This document shows, piece after piece, positions 56,994 through 64,000 of a DNA stretch of 64,000 nucleotides. The stretch lies in the NCBI GenBank assembly GCA_016871315.1, contig VFZE01000007.1:82360-146359 (forward strand), written 5' to 3'. The stretch's first letter is position 1, and each line of letters opens with the position of its first letter. The notes below the pieces were generated by a model that saw only the letters and a program-made list of their open reading frames with translations, was not told the origin of the DNA and did not search any database. This stretch comes from Acidimicrobiia bacterium (GTDB lineage: Bacteria > Acidobacteriota > Terriglobia > Bryobacterales > Bryobacteraceae). The position numbers and the translations under genes were made by a program.

Positions 56994-58232
56994 ATGCGCG
57001 TCATCTTCCATCTCGACATGGACGCCTTCTTCGTCAGCGTCGAGGAATTGTCCGACCCCACGCTGAAAGGCAAACCCGTCGTCGTCGGCGGCAAGGCCAA
57101 CCAGCGCGGCGTCGTCTCCGCCGCATCCTACGCCGCCCGCCAGTTCGGCATTCACTCCGCCATGCCGCTGCGCACCGCCTACAAGCTCTGCCCGCACGCC
57201 ATCTTTCTCGAAGGCCATCCGCGCCAATACCGCGAATACTCCCGCCGCGTTCACGACATCCTCCGCACCTTCACTCCCGCCGTCGAAATGGCGTCGATCG
57301 ATGAAGCCTACCTCGATCTCACCGGCACCGAACGCCTCCACGGCCCGCCGCTCAAGGCCGCGCACCGTCTGCATGAAACCATCAAGCACCACACGCAGCT
57401 CAACTGCTCCATCGGCATCGCCACCTCCCGCCTGCTCGCAAAGATCAGCTCCGATCAGGCCAAGCCCAACGGCATCCTTTACGTCGTGCCCGGCATGGAA
57501 GCCCGCTTCCTCGCTCCGCTCGATGTCCGCAGAATCCCCGGCGTCGGCAAGGCAACCGAGAAGAGCCTCCACGCGCTTGGCATCCGCAAGGTCGGCGACT
57601 TGGCGCGTCGGGACGAAGCCTTCCTCGAAGAGAAATTCGGTAAGTGGGGCCTCGCCATGGCCGGCAAGTCGAAAGGTCTCGACGCTGGTGGCTGGTTCGA
57701 CAACGACGTCGGAGCCTCGGACGATCCAAAGTCCATCAGCCACGAACACACCTTCGACCAGGACACCGCCGATCAGGAACGCATCGAATCACTTCTGGCC
57801 CGCATGGCGGAGATGGTCTGCCGCCGCCTTCGCGAGCACAACCTCTGGGCGCGCACCGTGCAGCTCAAGCTCCGCTACTCGGACTTCGCCACCTTCACCC
57901 GCGCGCACACCCTCGCCGAACCAACGCGGCTCGACACCGTCGTCCACGCCGAAGCCCGCAACCTCTTCCGCGCCCACTGGACCGGCAAGCCCGTCCGCCT
58001 CATCGGCGTCCAAACCTCCTCCTTCGAACAAAGCCAAGGCCAACTGAACCTGCTCGAAAATGATTCCACCGAGCGCTGGGACAAAGCCCTCTCCACCGCC
58101 GACAAACTGCGCGACAAGTTCGGCGAATCGGCCGTCTCGCTCGCCGCCGGACTCCGCGGACGCTTCCGCGAACGAGTTCACGAAAACCCCGCCGGCCTGC
58201 CCGGTAAGAATCCAAACAAAGAGATAAACTAA
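56994..58232 (+). CDS. dinB: DNA polymerase IV (Y-family)
   Basis: Error-prone translesion polymerase, 412 aa. Catalytic acidic residues are in FHLDMDAFFVSVEE (near residues 8-10) and EMASIDEAYLDLTG (near 101-105). The helix-hairpin-helix is IPGVGKATEKSLHALGI. Near the end QGQLNLLEND fits a sliding-clamp-binding QxxLxL motif. ATG 56994 follows AAGG and comes 6 nt after prmC. Possibly co-transcribed; no LexA box was recognised. Confidence 0.94.
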   Translation: MRVIFHLDMDAFFVSVEELSDPTLKGKPVVVGGKANQRGVVSAASYAARQFGIHSAMPLRTAYKLCPHAIFLEGHPRQYREYSRRVHDILRTFTPAVEMASIDEAYLDLTGTERLHGPPLKAAHRLHETIKHHTQLNCSIGIATSRLLAKISSDQAKPNGILYVVPGMEARFLAPLDVRRIPGVGKATEKSLHALGIRKVGDLARRDEAFLEEKFGKWGLAMAGKSKGLDAGGWFDNDVGASDDPKSISHEHTFDQDTADQERIESLLARMAEMVCRRLREHNLWARTVQLKLRYSDFATFTRAHTLAEPTRLDTVVHAEARNLFRAHWTGKPVRLIGVQTSSFEQSQGQLNLLENDSTERWDKALSTADKLRDKFGESAVSLAAGLRGRFRERVHENPAGLPGKNPNKEIN

Positions 58233-58238
58233 GACAAC

Positions 58239-58937
58239 ATGTTCACCTGGATCTGTCCTAAATGCGGCCGCGAGGTGCCTCCTTCCTACTCCGAATGCCC
58301 CGACTGCGCCGCCAAGGAACAACCCGCCGCGGCAGCCCCCAGTGAACCGCAGCCGGAACGGCCCGCCCAGGCCGCTGCTCCTCCTCCCGAACAAGCGCAG
58401 CCAGCACCACCGCCCCAGGCAGCGCCGCCCCAGCCCCCCGTCCAATACGTATACGTGCAACGCAAGCAGCCCGCCTGGCTGGTCACCCTCGCCGTTGCAC
58501 TTGGACTCGTCGCCATCGGCGCCGGCGCTTACTACTTCCTTCCCTCTGTTCGCGCCACCCGCTCCACCTCTGCCGAACCCGAAGTTAAAATGGAAACTCC
58601 CGCCGAACAGGCCAAAAGCGCGCCTTCGGGCTCCGCCAATCTCGCCAGGCATCTGGAAGTGGTTGGCATTCGCATCCTTGAAGAAAACCGCCGCCCCATG
58701 GTCCGCTTCCTCGTCGTCAACCATTCCAACGCCGACTTCCCCGACCTCAATGCCGTCGTCACGCTCCGCTCCACCAAGGCTGCCGCCGACTCCGCGCCCA
58801 TCTCCACCATTGACCTGAAGCTCTCCGCCCTCGCCGCTAACGCCTCCGTCGAAATCGCCGCGCCGCTCAAAACCGGCCTCCGCGCCTATGAGATGCCCGA
58901 CTGGCAATTCCTTCGCGCCGATATCCAACTCCGCTGA
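58239..58937 (+). CDS. Zinc-ribbon membrane protein with FxLYD-like outer domain
   Basis: 232 aa. N-terminal zinc ribbon WICPKCGREVPPSYSECPDC (CX2C...CX2C), then a proline/alanine/glutamine-rich linker (residues 27-80), one membrane helix (about 84-105) and a C-terminal beta domain (LEVVGIRILEENRRPMVRFL ... VNHSNADFPDLNAVVTL). The layout is that of small zinc-ribbon anchor proteins common in acidobacteria; function unknown. TAAACT lies 8 nt before the ATG, although it overlaps the dinB stop region. Confidence 0.7.
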   Translation: MFTWICPKCGREVPPSYSECPDCAAKEQPAAAAPSEPQPERPAQAAAPPPEQAQPAPPPQAAPPQPPVQYVYVQRKQPAWLVTLAVALGLVAIGAGAYYFLPSVRATRSTSAEPEVKMETPAEQAKSAPSGSANLARHLEVVGIRILEENRRPMVRFLVVNHSNADFPDLNAVVTLRSTKAAADSAPISTIDLKLSALAANASVEIAAPLKTGLRAYEMPDWQFLRADIQLR

Positions 58938-58949
58938 TCCGGCCTTCTC

Positions 58950-60191
58950 GTGACCCCAGCCTTCCTCTCCCTGGCCGGTCTCCTCGCCGCCATTGTCCTG
59001 TCCTGCTTCACACCAGTTAACGTCGGCCTGCTTTCCATCGCGCTTGCGTTCCTCATTGGTTACTTCTCCGCCGGCTGGAAACTAGCCGCCATCGTCGCCG
59101 GATTCCCCACCTCGCTCTTCCTCACTCTGCTCGGCGTCATGCTGCTTTTCTCGCAAGCCTCCACCAACGGAACGCTCGACAAACTGGCGCGCTACTCCAT
59201 CCGTTTGGCCCGCGGTAATCGCGGCGTCATCCCGCTCATCTTCTATGTCTTCGCCATTGTCCTCGGCGCTTGCGGACCGGGCAACATCGCCGCCTGCGCC
59301 CTGCTTGCTCCCGTTGCCATGAACATCGCCGCCCAAACCGGCATCGGCGCTTTCCTCATGACTCTCATGGTCGCCAACGGAGCCAACGCCGGCACCTTCT
59401 CCCCCATCGCCCCCTCCGGCATCATCGCCAACAATCTCATGGCCGGCATCGGACTCTCCGGCATGGAGTGGCCTAATTTCTGGAACACGCTCGCCGCGCA
59501 AACCATCATCGCCCTCGCCGCCTACGCCGCTTTTGGCGGCCTCCGGCTGCTGCGCTCCGGCCGCGCCACCCTCGCCGTTGACGCCGTCGAACCTCTCCAT
59601 CCAAAGCAGCGGCTCACCGTCGCCGTCATCGCCGGCCTCGTGCTCGCCGTCATCCTGTTCGGTGTTGATGTCGGCATGGCCTCCTTTCTCGCCGCCGCGC
59701 TGCTCTCTATCTTCCGCGCCGCCGACGAAAAGGCAACCCTGCGCGCCGTGCCCTGGAACGTCATCCTGCTCGTCTGCGGCGTCACCATGCTCATCTACGT
59801 GATGGACAAGACCGGCGGCATGGACCTGTTCACTGATTTCCTGGCCGGCATCTCCGGCCCGCGCTACATTCCCGCCGCCATGGCCCTGGTCACCGGCATC
59901 ATCTCCGTCTATAGCAGCTCCTCCGGCGTTGTGCTTCCCGCCTTCCTTCCCACCATCCCCGGTCTCATCTCACGCCTCGGTGCAGGCAACCCGCTGATGA
60001 TCGCCTACTCCATCAATGTCGGCTCGCACTTGGTTGATGTCTCGCCGCTCTCCACGCTGGGAGCCATGTGCCTGGCCGCCGCGCCCGAGCATGAAGACAA
60101 GGACCGCCTCTTCCGCCGCCTCCTTCTCTGGGGTTGGTCCATGGCTTTTGTCGGCGCCGTGCTCTGCCAGCTGTTATTCGGCTACCGCTGA
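58950..60191 (+). CDS. MatC/DASS-type dicarboxylate permease (ion transporter superfamily)
   Basis: 413 aa, 11-12 helices. MatC-like signatures are NGANAGTFSPIAPSGIIANN in the first half and the mirrored NVILLVCGVTMLIYVMDKTG with YSSSSGVVLPAFLP and INVGSHLVDVSPLSTLGAM in the second. Likely a Na+- or H+-coupled importer of C4-dicarboxylates or malonate. The start is GTG, 12 nt after the previous gene. Overlaps the convergent TPR gene by 10 bp. Confidence 0.82.
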   Translation: MTPAFLSLAGLLAAIVLSCFTPVNVGLLSIALAFLIGYFSAGWKLAAIVAGFPTSLFLTLLGVMLLFSQASTNGTLDKLARYSIRLARGNRGVIPLIFYVFAIVLGACGPGNIAACALLAPVAMNIAAQTGIGAFLMTLMVANGANAGTFSPIAPSGIIANNLMAGIGLSGMEWPNFWNTLAAQTIIALAAYAAFGGLRLLRSGRATLAVDAVEPLHPKQRLTVAVIAGLVLAVILFGVDVGMASFLAAALLSIFRAADEKATLRAVPWNVILLVCGVTMLIYVMDKTGGMDLFTDFLAGISGPRYIPAAMALVTGIISVYSSSSGVVLPAFLPTIPGLISRLGAGNPLMIAYSINVGSHLVDVSPLSTLGAMCLAAAPEHEDKDRLFRRLLLWGWSMAFVGAVLCQLLFGYR

Positions 60192-61588
60192 CACGGTTTC
60201 CCGGGCTCAATACCCAGCTTCCGCAGATTCTCTCGAGCCTCCCGCTGGCACGGATCCAGTTCTATCGCCCGCTCAAAATCGGCCAAAGCCTCTTGCTTCA
60301 GACCCAGCGCCCATAACGCGACTCCCCGATTGCCGTACGCCGCCGCCTCGCTCGGTGTCAGCGCCACCGCTCTTCCAAACGCCTGCAGCGCGCGCGCCGC
60401 ATCTCCCTGCGCCAGAAAGTGACGCCCCCTCTCACTGGCAACCTGCGCGTTCTCCGGCGCCATGCGCTGCGCCTCCTCCAGCAGTTGGAGCGCACGCGCC
60501 GGCTCGCTCACTCTCGCCAGTTGCAGCCGCGGCCGCGGCTTTCCCGGAGCTTTCTCCAGCGCATCCTCCCACAGCGCCCGCTCGCTCTTCCAAACCTGAG
60601 TCCGCTGATAGCTCACCACCGCTAGCACCGCCACACACGCAAAACCGAGCTGCCTCTTCTTCACCAGCATCGCGCACAGCACGCTGAACGCCACCATCGG
60701 CAGATACATCCTCCGGTCCGCCGCAAGGTCCGCCGCCGGGAATATCGACGACGTTGGCAACAGCAGCACCATCCCGCCCAAAAACCAGAATCCTTCCCGC
60801 GCTTTATCGAAACAACATGCCGCCGCCGCACACGCGCCCAGGACTCCCAGCCATCCCGCCCAGCTCATCCATCCCGTCGAAACCACCACTGGCGGATCAA
60901 CGCTCAGCCCGTACGGCGCTGCCAGCATCCGCAGATACCGCGGAATCACCGTCCCCTGCGTCAGAAAATATTCCCACCACCCCACGCCCGCCTGAGCCCC
61001 CGCGCCCGAACCTTCCGTCATCGACGCCACCACCGCAACCCGTCCCACCGCCGCCACGGCCAGCGCGAACATCGCCGCAATTGGCCACCGCTCCTTCACG
61101 TTCCTCGATACCGACAAGTGCAGCATCGCCAGAAATGCCGGAAACGCCGCGCACTCCTCCTTGCCCAGCAGCGCCAGCGCGAACGCGCCTACCGCCCACC
61201 AGTGCCTCCCCTTCACCCATAGCAGTAAAGCTACCAGGCAGAACATCGCCGCAAGCGGCGTCCCCCGCGCGAACACATACGCCACAGGCTCCACGCTCAG
61301 CGGATGCACCGCGAACAACAGCGCCGCCACCAGCGCCGCCTCCGGCACAAGCCGCCGCAACACCGCAAACAACAGCAACGAACATGCAAGGTGCAGCGCG
61401 ATGTTCACCGCATGGTATCCCGCCGGACCCTCATCCAGCGCCGCATTTCCCAAGAAACTCCAGTACGTCAGCGGCCGCGTCAGCCCGCTGCCCGGCAGCC
61501 CGTGATCGTCGTAGGCAAACGGCGCAGCCACCAACCCGCCATACAGCCCAACCACCACCGCCGCCACCAACCAAGCCTGCCGCGTCAC
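60182..61588 (-). CDS. Polytopic membrane protein with C-terminal TPR repeats (TMTC/PMT-like)
   Basis: 468 aa from GTG 61588, which overlaps the stop of the upstream TPR gene (GTGA). About ten membrane helices occupy residues 5-345; the first loop has FAYDDHGLPG with paired Asp, and AVHPLSVEPVAYVFAR and YLPMVAFS follow, as in O-mannosyl/TMTC-like transferases. The last about 100 residues contain two or three TPR units (ARALQAFGRAVALTPSEAAA, YGNRGVALWALGLKQEALAD). Possibly a membrane glycosyltransferase; the donor and acceptor are unknown. Confidence 0.75.
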   Translation of the reverse strand: MTRQAWLVAAVVVGLYGGLVAAPFAYDDHGLPGSGLTRPLTYWSFLGNAALDEGPAGYHAVNIALHLACSLLLFAVLRRLVPEAALVAALLFAVHPLSVEPVAYVFARGTPLAAMFCLVALLLWVKGRHWWAVGAFALALLGKEECAAFPAFLAMLHLSVSRNVKERWPIAAMFALAVAAVGRVAVVASMTEGSGAGAQAGVGWWEYFLTQGTVIPRYLRMLAAPYGLSVDPPVVVSTGWMSWAGWLGVLGACAAAACCFDKAREGFWFLGGMVLLLPTSSIFPAADLAADRRMYLPMVAFSVLCAMLVKKRQLGFACVAVLAVVSYQRTQVWKSERALWEDALEKAPGKPRPRLQLARVSEPARALQLLEEAQRMAPENAQVASERGRHFLAQGDAARALQAFGRAVALTPSEAAAYGNRGVALWALGLKQEALADFERAIELDPCQREARENLRKLGIEPGKPCQR

Positions 61589-62736
61589 TTCTTTCTCCGA
61601 TAGGCCGACCGCATATAGCCTTCCGACTCCCGCGCCACCACAGAGCCCGGCGCGTACGCCATCGCTCTCCGGTATGCCGCCACCGCCTGCTGCCTTTTGC
61701 CCAGCAAATCGCTGGTCTGCCCCAGCCGCATCCAGCTCAGCACGCCCGTGTTCGGATCCAGCGCTTCCGCGTTCGCCGTCGCTTTCCTCAGATTCGCCTC
61801 CGCCTCCTTCCAATCGTCGTACCAGAACAACAGATTCCCACGGAAGTAATAAATCTTCTCCGGTGGCAGTCCCTGCATCTTCATCGCTTCCACTTTCGAA
61901 ATCGCCTCCAAAGCCTGATCCTTGTCCCCAATATCGCTGTACATCTGTGCCAGTTCCAGCCGCAACAGATAATTGCGCGGGAACTCCCGGATCAGATCCA
62001 GCAGCAGGGGAATCGCGTCATCCGCACGCCGCTCCCGCCGGTAGATCGCCGCCAACAGAATCGCCGCATCGGCCTTGTTTCTGTCTCCCTCGCTCGCCAC
62101 TTCTTGCAGCGTCGCGATCCCCTTCTCCTTATCCCCGCGGAATCCCGCCAGAAATCCCAGGATCTTGTAATACCAGGGCAGGCTCCCCACCACGTAATCG
62201 TGCGCGCCCTGCATCAGCTGCGCGTCGATCATCGCCGGTTCCAGCTCCGTCAGCCGGTTATGCAGCTTCCGCCCCGCCGTCGCGTCGCGCAACGCGTCCA
62301 TCCACGCCTTGCGAACCAGGAAATTGTAGTTGGCGCGCATCCCGTGCACCACGCCCAGAGCGTACAGCCCCGTGCGGTCGTCCTTGTTTTTCTCCAGCCG
62401 CCTCTGCGACAGCGACATCGCCGTGGCAACAGCATTCTCGAACCGCCGCTGCTCCTCCTCCGGCGGGTTCATCTTCTCCCGCCTCAGAAAACTGTTCCCG
62501 CCCGTCACCAGCTCGCTTTCCAGCGCCCCGGCCCGCAGCATCGCCCGGAACAGGATCGACTGCGCCAGGTTGTTGTGATATCGCGCCTCTTCCGGATACT
62601 TCGCCGCCAGCCCCCCAAACACCGCAATCGCCTGGTCGAATTCAAGGTTATAGAAATGATCAAAGCCCCGCGCAAGCTCGGCCTGCTGAGCGGGAAGCAT
62701 CAGGCTGGCAGATAGCAGCAGGCATAGGGCCCTCAC
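61585..62736 (-). CDS. Exported TPR-repeat protein
   Basis: 383 aa from GTG 62736, which gives a direct signal peptide (VRALCLLLSASLMLPAQQ); a TTG 18 nt upstream would lengthen it. The repeats are spaced through the chain (GFDHFYNLEFDQAIAVFGGL, DKEKGIATLQEVAS, NYLLRLELAQMYSDIGDKDQ, QQAVAAYRRAMAYAPG). This type is common in Solibacter and probably acts as an envelope scaffold. Translationally coupled with the membrane TPR gene downstream. Confidence 0.8.
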   Translation of the reverse strand: MRALCLLLSASLMLPAQQAELARGFDHFYNLEFDQAIAVFGGLAAKYPEEARYHNNLAQSILFRAMLRAGALESELVTGGNSFLRREKMNPPEEEQRRFENAVATAMSLSQRRLEKNKDDRTGLYALGVVHGMRANYNFLVRKAWMDALRDATAGRKLHNRLTELEPAMIDAQLMQGAHDYVVGSLPWYYKILGFLAGFRGDKEKGIATLQEVASEGDRNKADAAILLAAIYRRERRADDAIPLLLDLIREFPRNYLLRLELAQMYSDIGDKDQALEAISKVEAMKMQGLPPEKIYYFRGNLLFWYDDWKEAEANLRKATANAEALDPNTGVLSWMRLGQTSDLLGKRQQAVAAYRRAMAYAPGSVVARESEGYMRSAYRRKK

Positions 62737-62809
62737 ATGTTCATTCTCACGCAACGGCGCTTTTCCAACAACAGGATCCTGTGCATCATGACTGCAAATA
62801 ACTTGATGC

Positions 62810-62815
62810 TATGAT
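62810..62815 (+). promoter_or_regulatory. -10 element of the vapBC operon, leaderless geometry
   Basis: TATGAT ends 6 nt before ATG 62822; no ribosome site is seen and the -35 is weak. Confidence 0.4.
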
Positions 62816-62821
62816 GCAAAT

Positions 62822-63082
62822 ATGAGAACCACCATCACGCTGGAGCCGGACGTCCAGGCCCTCCTCCGCGCCGTGATGAAAGAACGCGGGCTCTCCTTCA
62901 AGGAGGCTGTCAATTCTGCCATCAGAGCCGGCCTGACTCAGTCCAGGCAAAGGAAGCGAGGCTTTACACAGCAAACCTTTCCCATGGGCCATGAGCAGCT
63001 GTTTCGCTGGGACAAGGCCCTGGAGGTTGCCGGAGCCATGGAAGACGAAGAGTTGAGCCGGAAACTCTCGTTGCGAAAATGA
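62822..63082 (+). CDS. vapB: Ribbon-helix-helix antitoxin (VapB-type)
   Basis: 86 aa. The N-terminus MRTTITLEPDVQALLRAVM, then RGLSFKEAVNSAIRAGL, is a ribbon-helix-helix DNA-binding domain; the C-terminal part (FPMGHEQLFRWDKALEVAGA) would wrap the toxin. It autoregulates the operon. The stop overlaps the toxin start (ATGA). Confidence 0.85.
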   Translation: MRTTITLEPDVQALLRAVMKERGLSFKEAVNSAIRAGLTQSRQRKRGFTQQTFPMGHEQLFRWDKALEVAGAMEDEELSRKLSLRK

Positions 63083-63507
63083 TCGTCGTCGACGTCAACC
63101 TGCTCATCCACGCCGTGAACCAGAACTCACCTCTCCATCAGGGAGCAAAGTCCTGGTGGGAATCGGTTGTCTCAGGAACGGAAACAGTGGGACTGGCGTG
63201 GACTGTCCTTCTAGCTTTCCTGCGATTAACGACTCGCCACGGCCTGTTTCACCATCCGCTTCGCGTGGGGACAGCATTCGATCTGGTGCAGGCGTGGTTG
63301 CAACAGCCCTCGGTTGTCCTTTTAGAACCCACTCCTCGTCACTTGCGGGTTCTCCGCGATCTTGTATTGCCACTTGGCGCCGGCGGCAACATCACCTCCG
63401 ACGCACACCTGGCGGCCCTGGCAATCGAACACGGCGCGGAGCTATATTCCACGGACAACGACTTTGCCCGCTTCCCCGGCCTCCGTTGGCGCAATCCCGT
63501 CGCCTGA
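63079..63507 (+). CDS. vapC: PIN-domain RNase toxin (VapC-type)
   Basis: 142 aa PIN domain. Acidic metal-binding residues are Asp in MIVVDVNLLIHAVN, Asp in ITSDAHLAALAIEHG and Asp residues in STDNDFARFPGLRW. TTRHGLFHHPL is typical of this VapC subgroup. Expected to cleave a tRNA or rRNA when freed from VapB. All key residues are intact, unlike the PIN toxin at 53350. Confidence 0.88.
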   Translation: MIVVDVNLLIHAVNQNSPLHQGAKSWWESVVSGTETVGLAWTVLLAFLRLTTRHGLFHHPLRVGTAFDLVQAWLQQPSVVLLEPTPRHLRVLRDLVLPLGAGGNITSDAHLAALAIEHGAELYSTDNDFARFPGLRWRNPVA

Positions 63508-63533
63508 CTTCAAACAGCAGCAGCTTGCGCCCT

Positions 63534-63887
63534 TCACTCCTTCATCCTTGCGCGACGCTCCTTTGTGCGGTGGCCGATTGCGCTGCTGCCGGCTGCGACT
63601 TGAACCTCCACCATCGCCCGCAGTGCCGCGTCCAGCAGGACCAATAACAGCAGGGCGCCGGTCACTCCATACAGGTTGTACGAGAAATCGGTCAAGTGTT
63701 TCATCTTCGTTGCATAGGTGTCGGGCAGGGCTAATGGCAGCAGAAACGCCAGCGGGTGCAGGGCAAGCAGCCCGTAAGCCGCGGCGCGGAAATACTTCCG
63801 GAACCGCTGCGCTTGATCCAGTTCGAGGATCTTGTTGACGGAATCGAGCAGGGGCCCCTCCTGTTGCCCGCCAGCATAATGCCGAAT
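63534..63887 (-). pseudogene. Membrane protein frame without a usable start
   Basis: The minus strand is open from 63887 to a TGA at 63534-63536 and encodes FRKYFRAAAYGLLALHPLAF, LLPLALPDTYATKMKHLTDF and a second helix GVTGALLLLVLLDAALRAMV, ending with a charged tail. The two-helix pattern looks like a real protein, but no ATG, GTG or TTG lies before the first helix. Either the N-terminus was lost by a frameshift or a rare start is used. No family recognised. Confidence 0.4.
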
Positions 63888-63916
63888 TCATTGCCGGTCA
63901 AGCTGTTGCTGCTGGG

Positions 63917-63946
63917 TTGACAACGGCTTGCCGCGGCCAGTAGCAT
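63917..63946 (+). promoter_or_regulatory. Promoter with consensus -35 at the right edge
   Basis: TTGACA (63917-63922), an 18-bp spacer and TAGCAT (63941-63946), then 9 nt to ATG 63956. The predicted leader is about 2 nt. Confidence 0.55.
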
Positions 63947-63955
63947 CGTCAATTC

Positions 63956-64000
63956 ATGCTGCGTCGGAGGCTACTTGCATCCGCTTCCCTGGCGGGCGTC
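63956..64000 (+). CDS. Start of an exported protein (runs off the window)
   Basis: ATG 63956 gives MLRRRLLASASLAGV and remains open at the window end. Arginines followed by a hydrophobic Ala/Leu stretch look like the start of a signal peptide, possibly twin-arginine. The promoter at 63917-63946 supports the start. Nothing can be said about the mature protein. Confidence 0.55.
   Translation, partial: MLRRRLLASASLAGV

Noticed and set aside
60754..62715. A 653-codon plus-strand frame across the two TPR genes
   Set aside because: Pro/Arg/Ser-rich shadow of well-supported minus-strand genes.
1..64000. tRNA, rRNA, CRISPR, prophage or insertion sequence
   Set aside because: Read for tRNA T-loop patterns, regularly spaced repeats, transposase DDE motifs and phage structural genes; none were recognised. 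Very diverged or partial elements could be missed.

Overview
The window is high-GC bacterial chromosome and reads as an acidobacterium of the Solibacter/Bryobacter lineage. The best taxonomic marker is the secreted protein at 10578-13013, whose C-terminus has the domain typical of the Solibacter paralogous families. An Oar-type TonB receptor with a carboxypeptidase-like N-terminal domain, a DUF1080 protein, planctomycete/acidobacterial-style c-type cytochromes with HEAT repeats and many TPR proteins agree with this. I see no rRNA, tRNA, CRISPR array, prophage or intact insertion sequence.

Layout. 1-6911: partial radical SAM gene (-), NarL-type response regulator, DUF2461 relic, murB, P1-family peptidase, MFS transporter and an orphan HlyD-like adaptor. 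6912-9206: a patch of gene relics (enolase-superfamily fragment, HicA-like and RelE-like fragments, a frameshifted SEC-C gene) around a lipoprotein with a CmcI-type methyltransferase domain. 9212-19759: a Tat-exported rhamnonate-dehydratase-like enzyme, divergent from a run of secreted proteins (PEGA-like repeats with Solibacter C-terminus, 1316-aa dihaem cytochrome with HEAT repeats, FG-GAP/lyase-like protein, TPR protein). 19728-28809: GNAT, a decayed peptidase-like gene, a cytochrome c-ComEA fusion, the c-di-AMP/peptidoglycan operon cdaA-cdaR-glmM, DUF1080, polyprenyl synthase, class A beta-lactamase, gamma-glutamylcyclotransferase-like, a membrane protein relic and a GT2 glycosyltransferase. 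28891-34086: an overlapping sigma / anti-sigma / TonB receptor cassette. 34215-36932: ispG, a broken phosphofructokinase and a CBS protein. 36993-53288: respiratory complex I. 53303-64000: VapBC-type relic, DUF1385-prfA-prmC-dinB, a zinc-ribbon protein, a MatC-like transporter, two TPR proteins, an intact VapBC pair and a signal-bearing gene running off the end.

The centrepiece is complex I. Its gene order is rotated: J-K-[antiporter-like 1]-[74-aa membrane protein]-[antiporter-like 2]-M-N, then an MNT/HEPN toxin-antitoxin pair with other relics, then A-B-C-D-(E fused to F)-G-H-I. No canonical nuoL is present. Two MrpD/NuoL-like subunits sit where it should be, giving four antiporter-like subunits instead of three. 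The second has a long C-terminal extension that could replace the NuoL lateral helix.

Two genome-wide themes appear. First, many genes that begin transcription units have a -10 hexamer only 5-10 nt before the start codon, so they are predicted to make leaderless mRNAs, while genes inside operons mostly overlap their neighbours (ATGA/GTGA). Second, gene relics are dense (about eleven) and often consist of toxin-antitoxin pieces.
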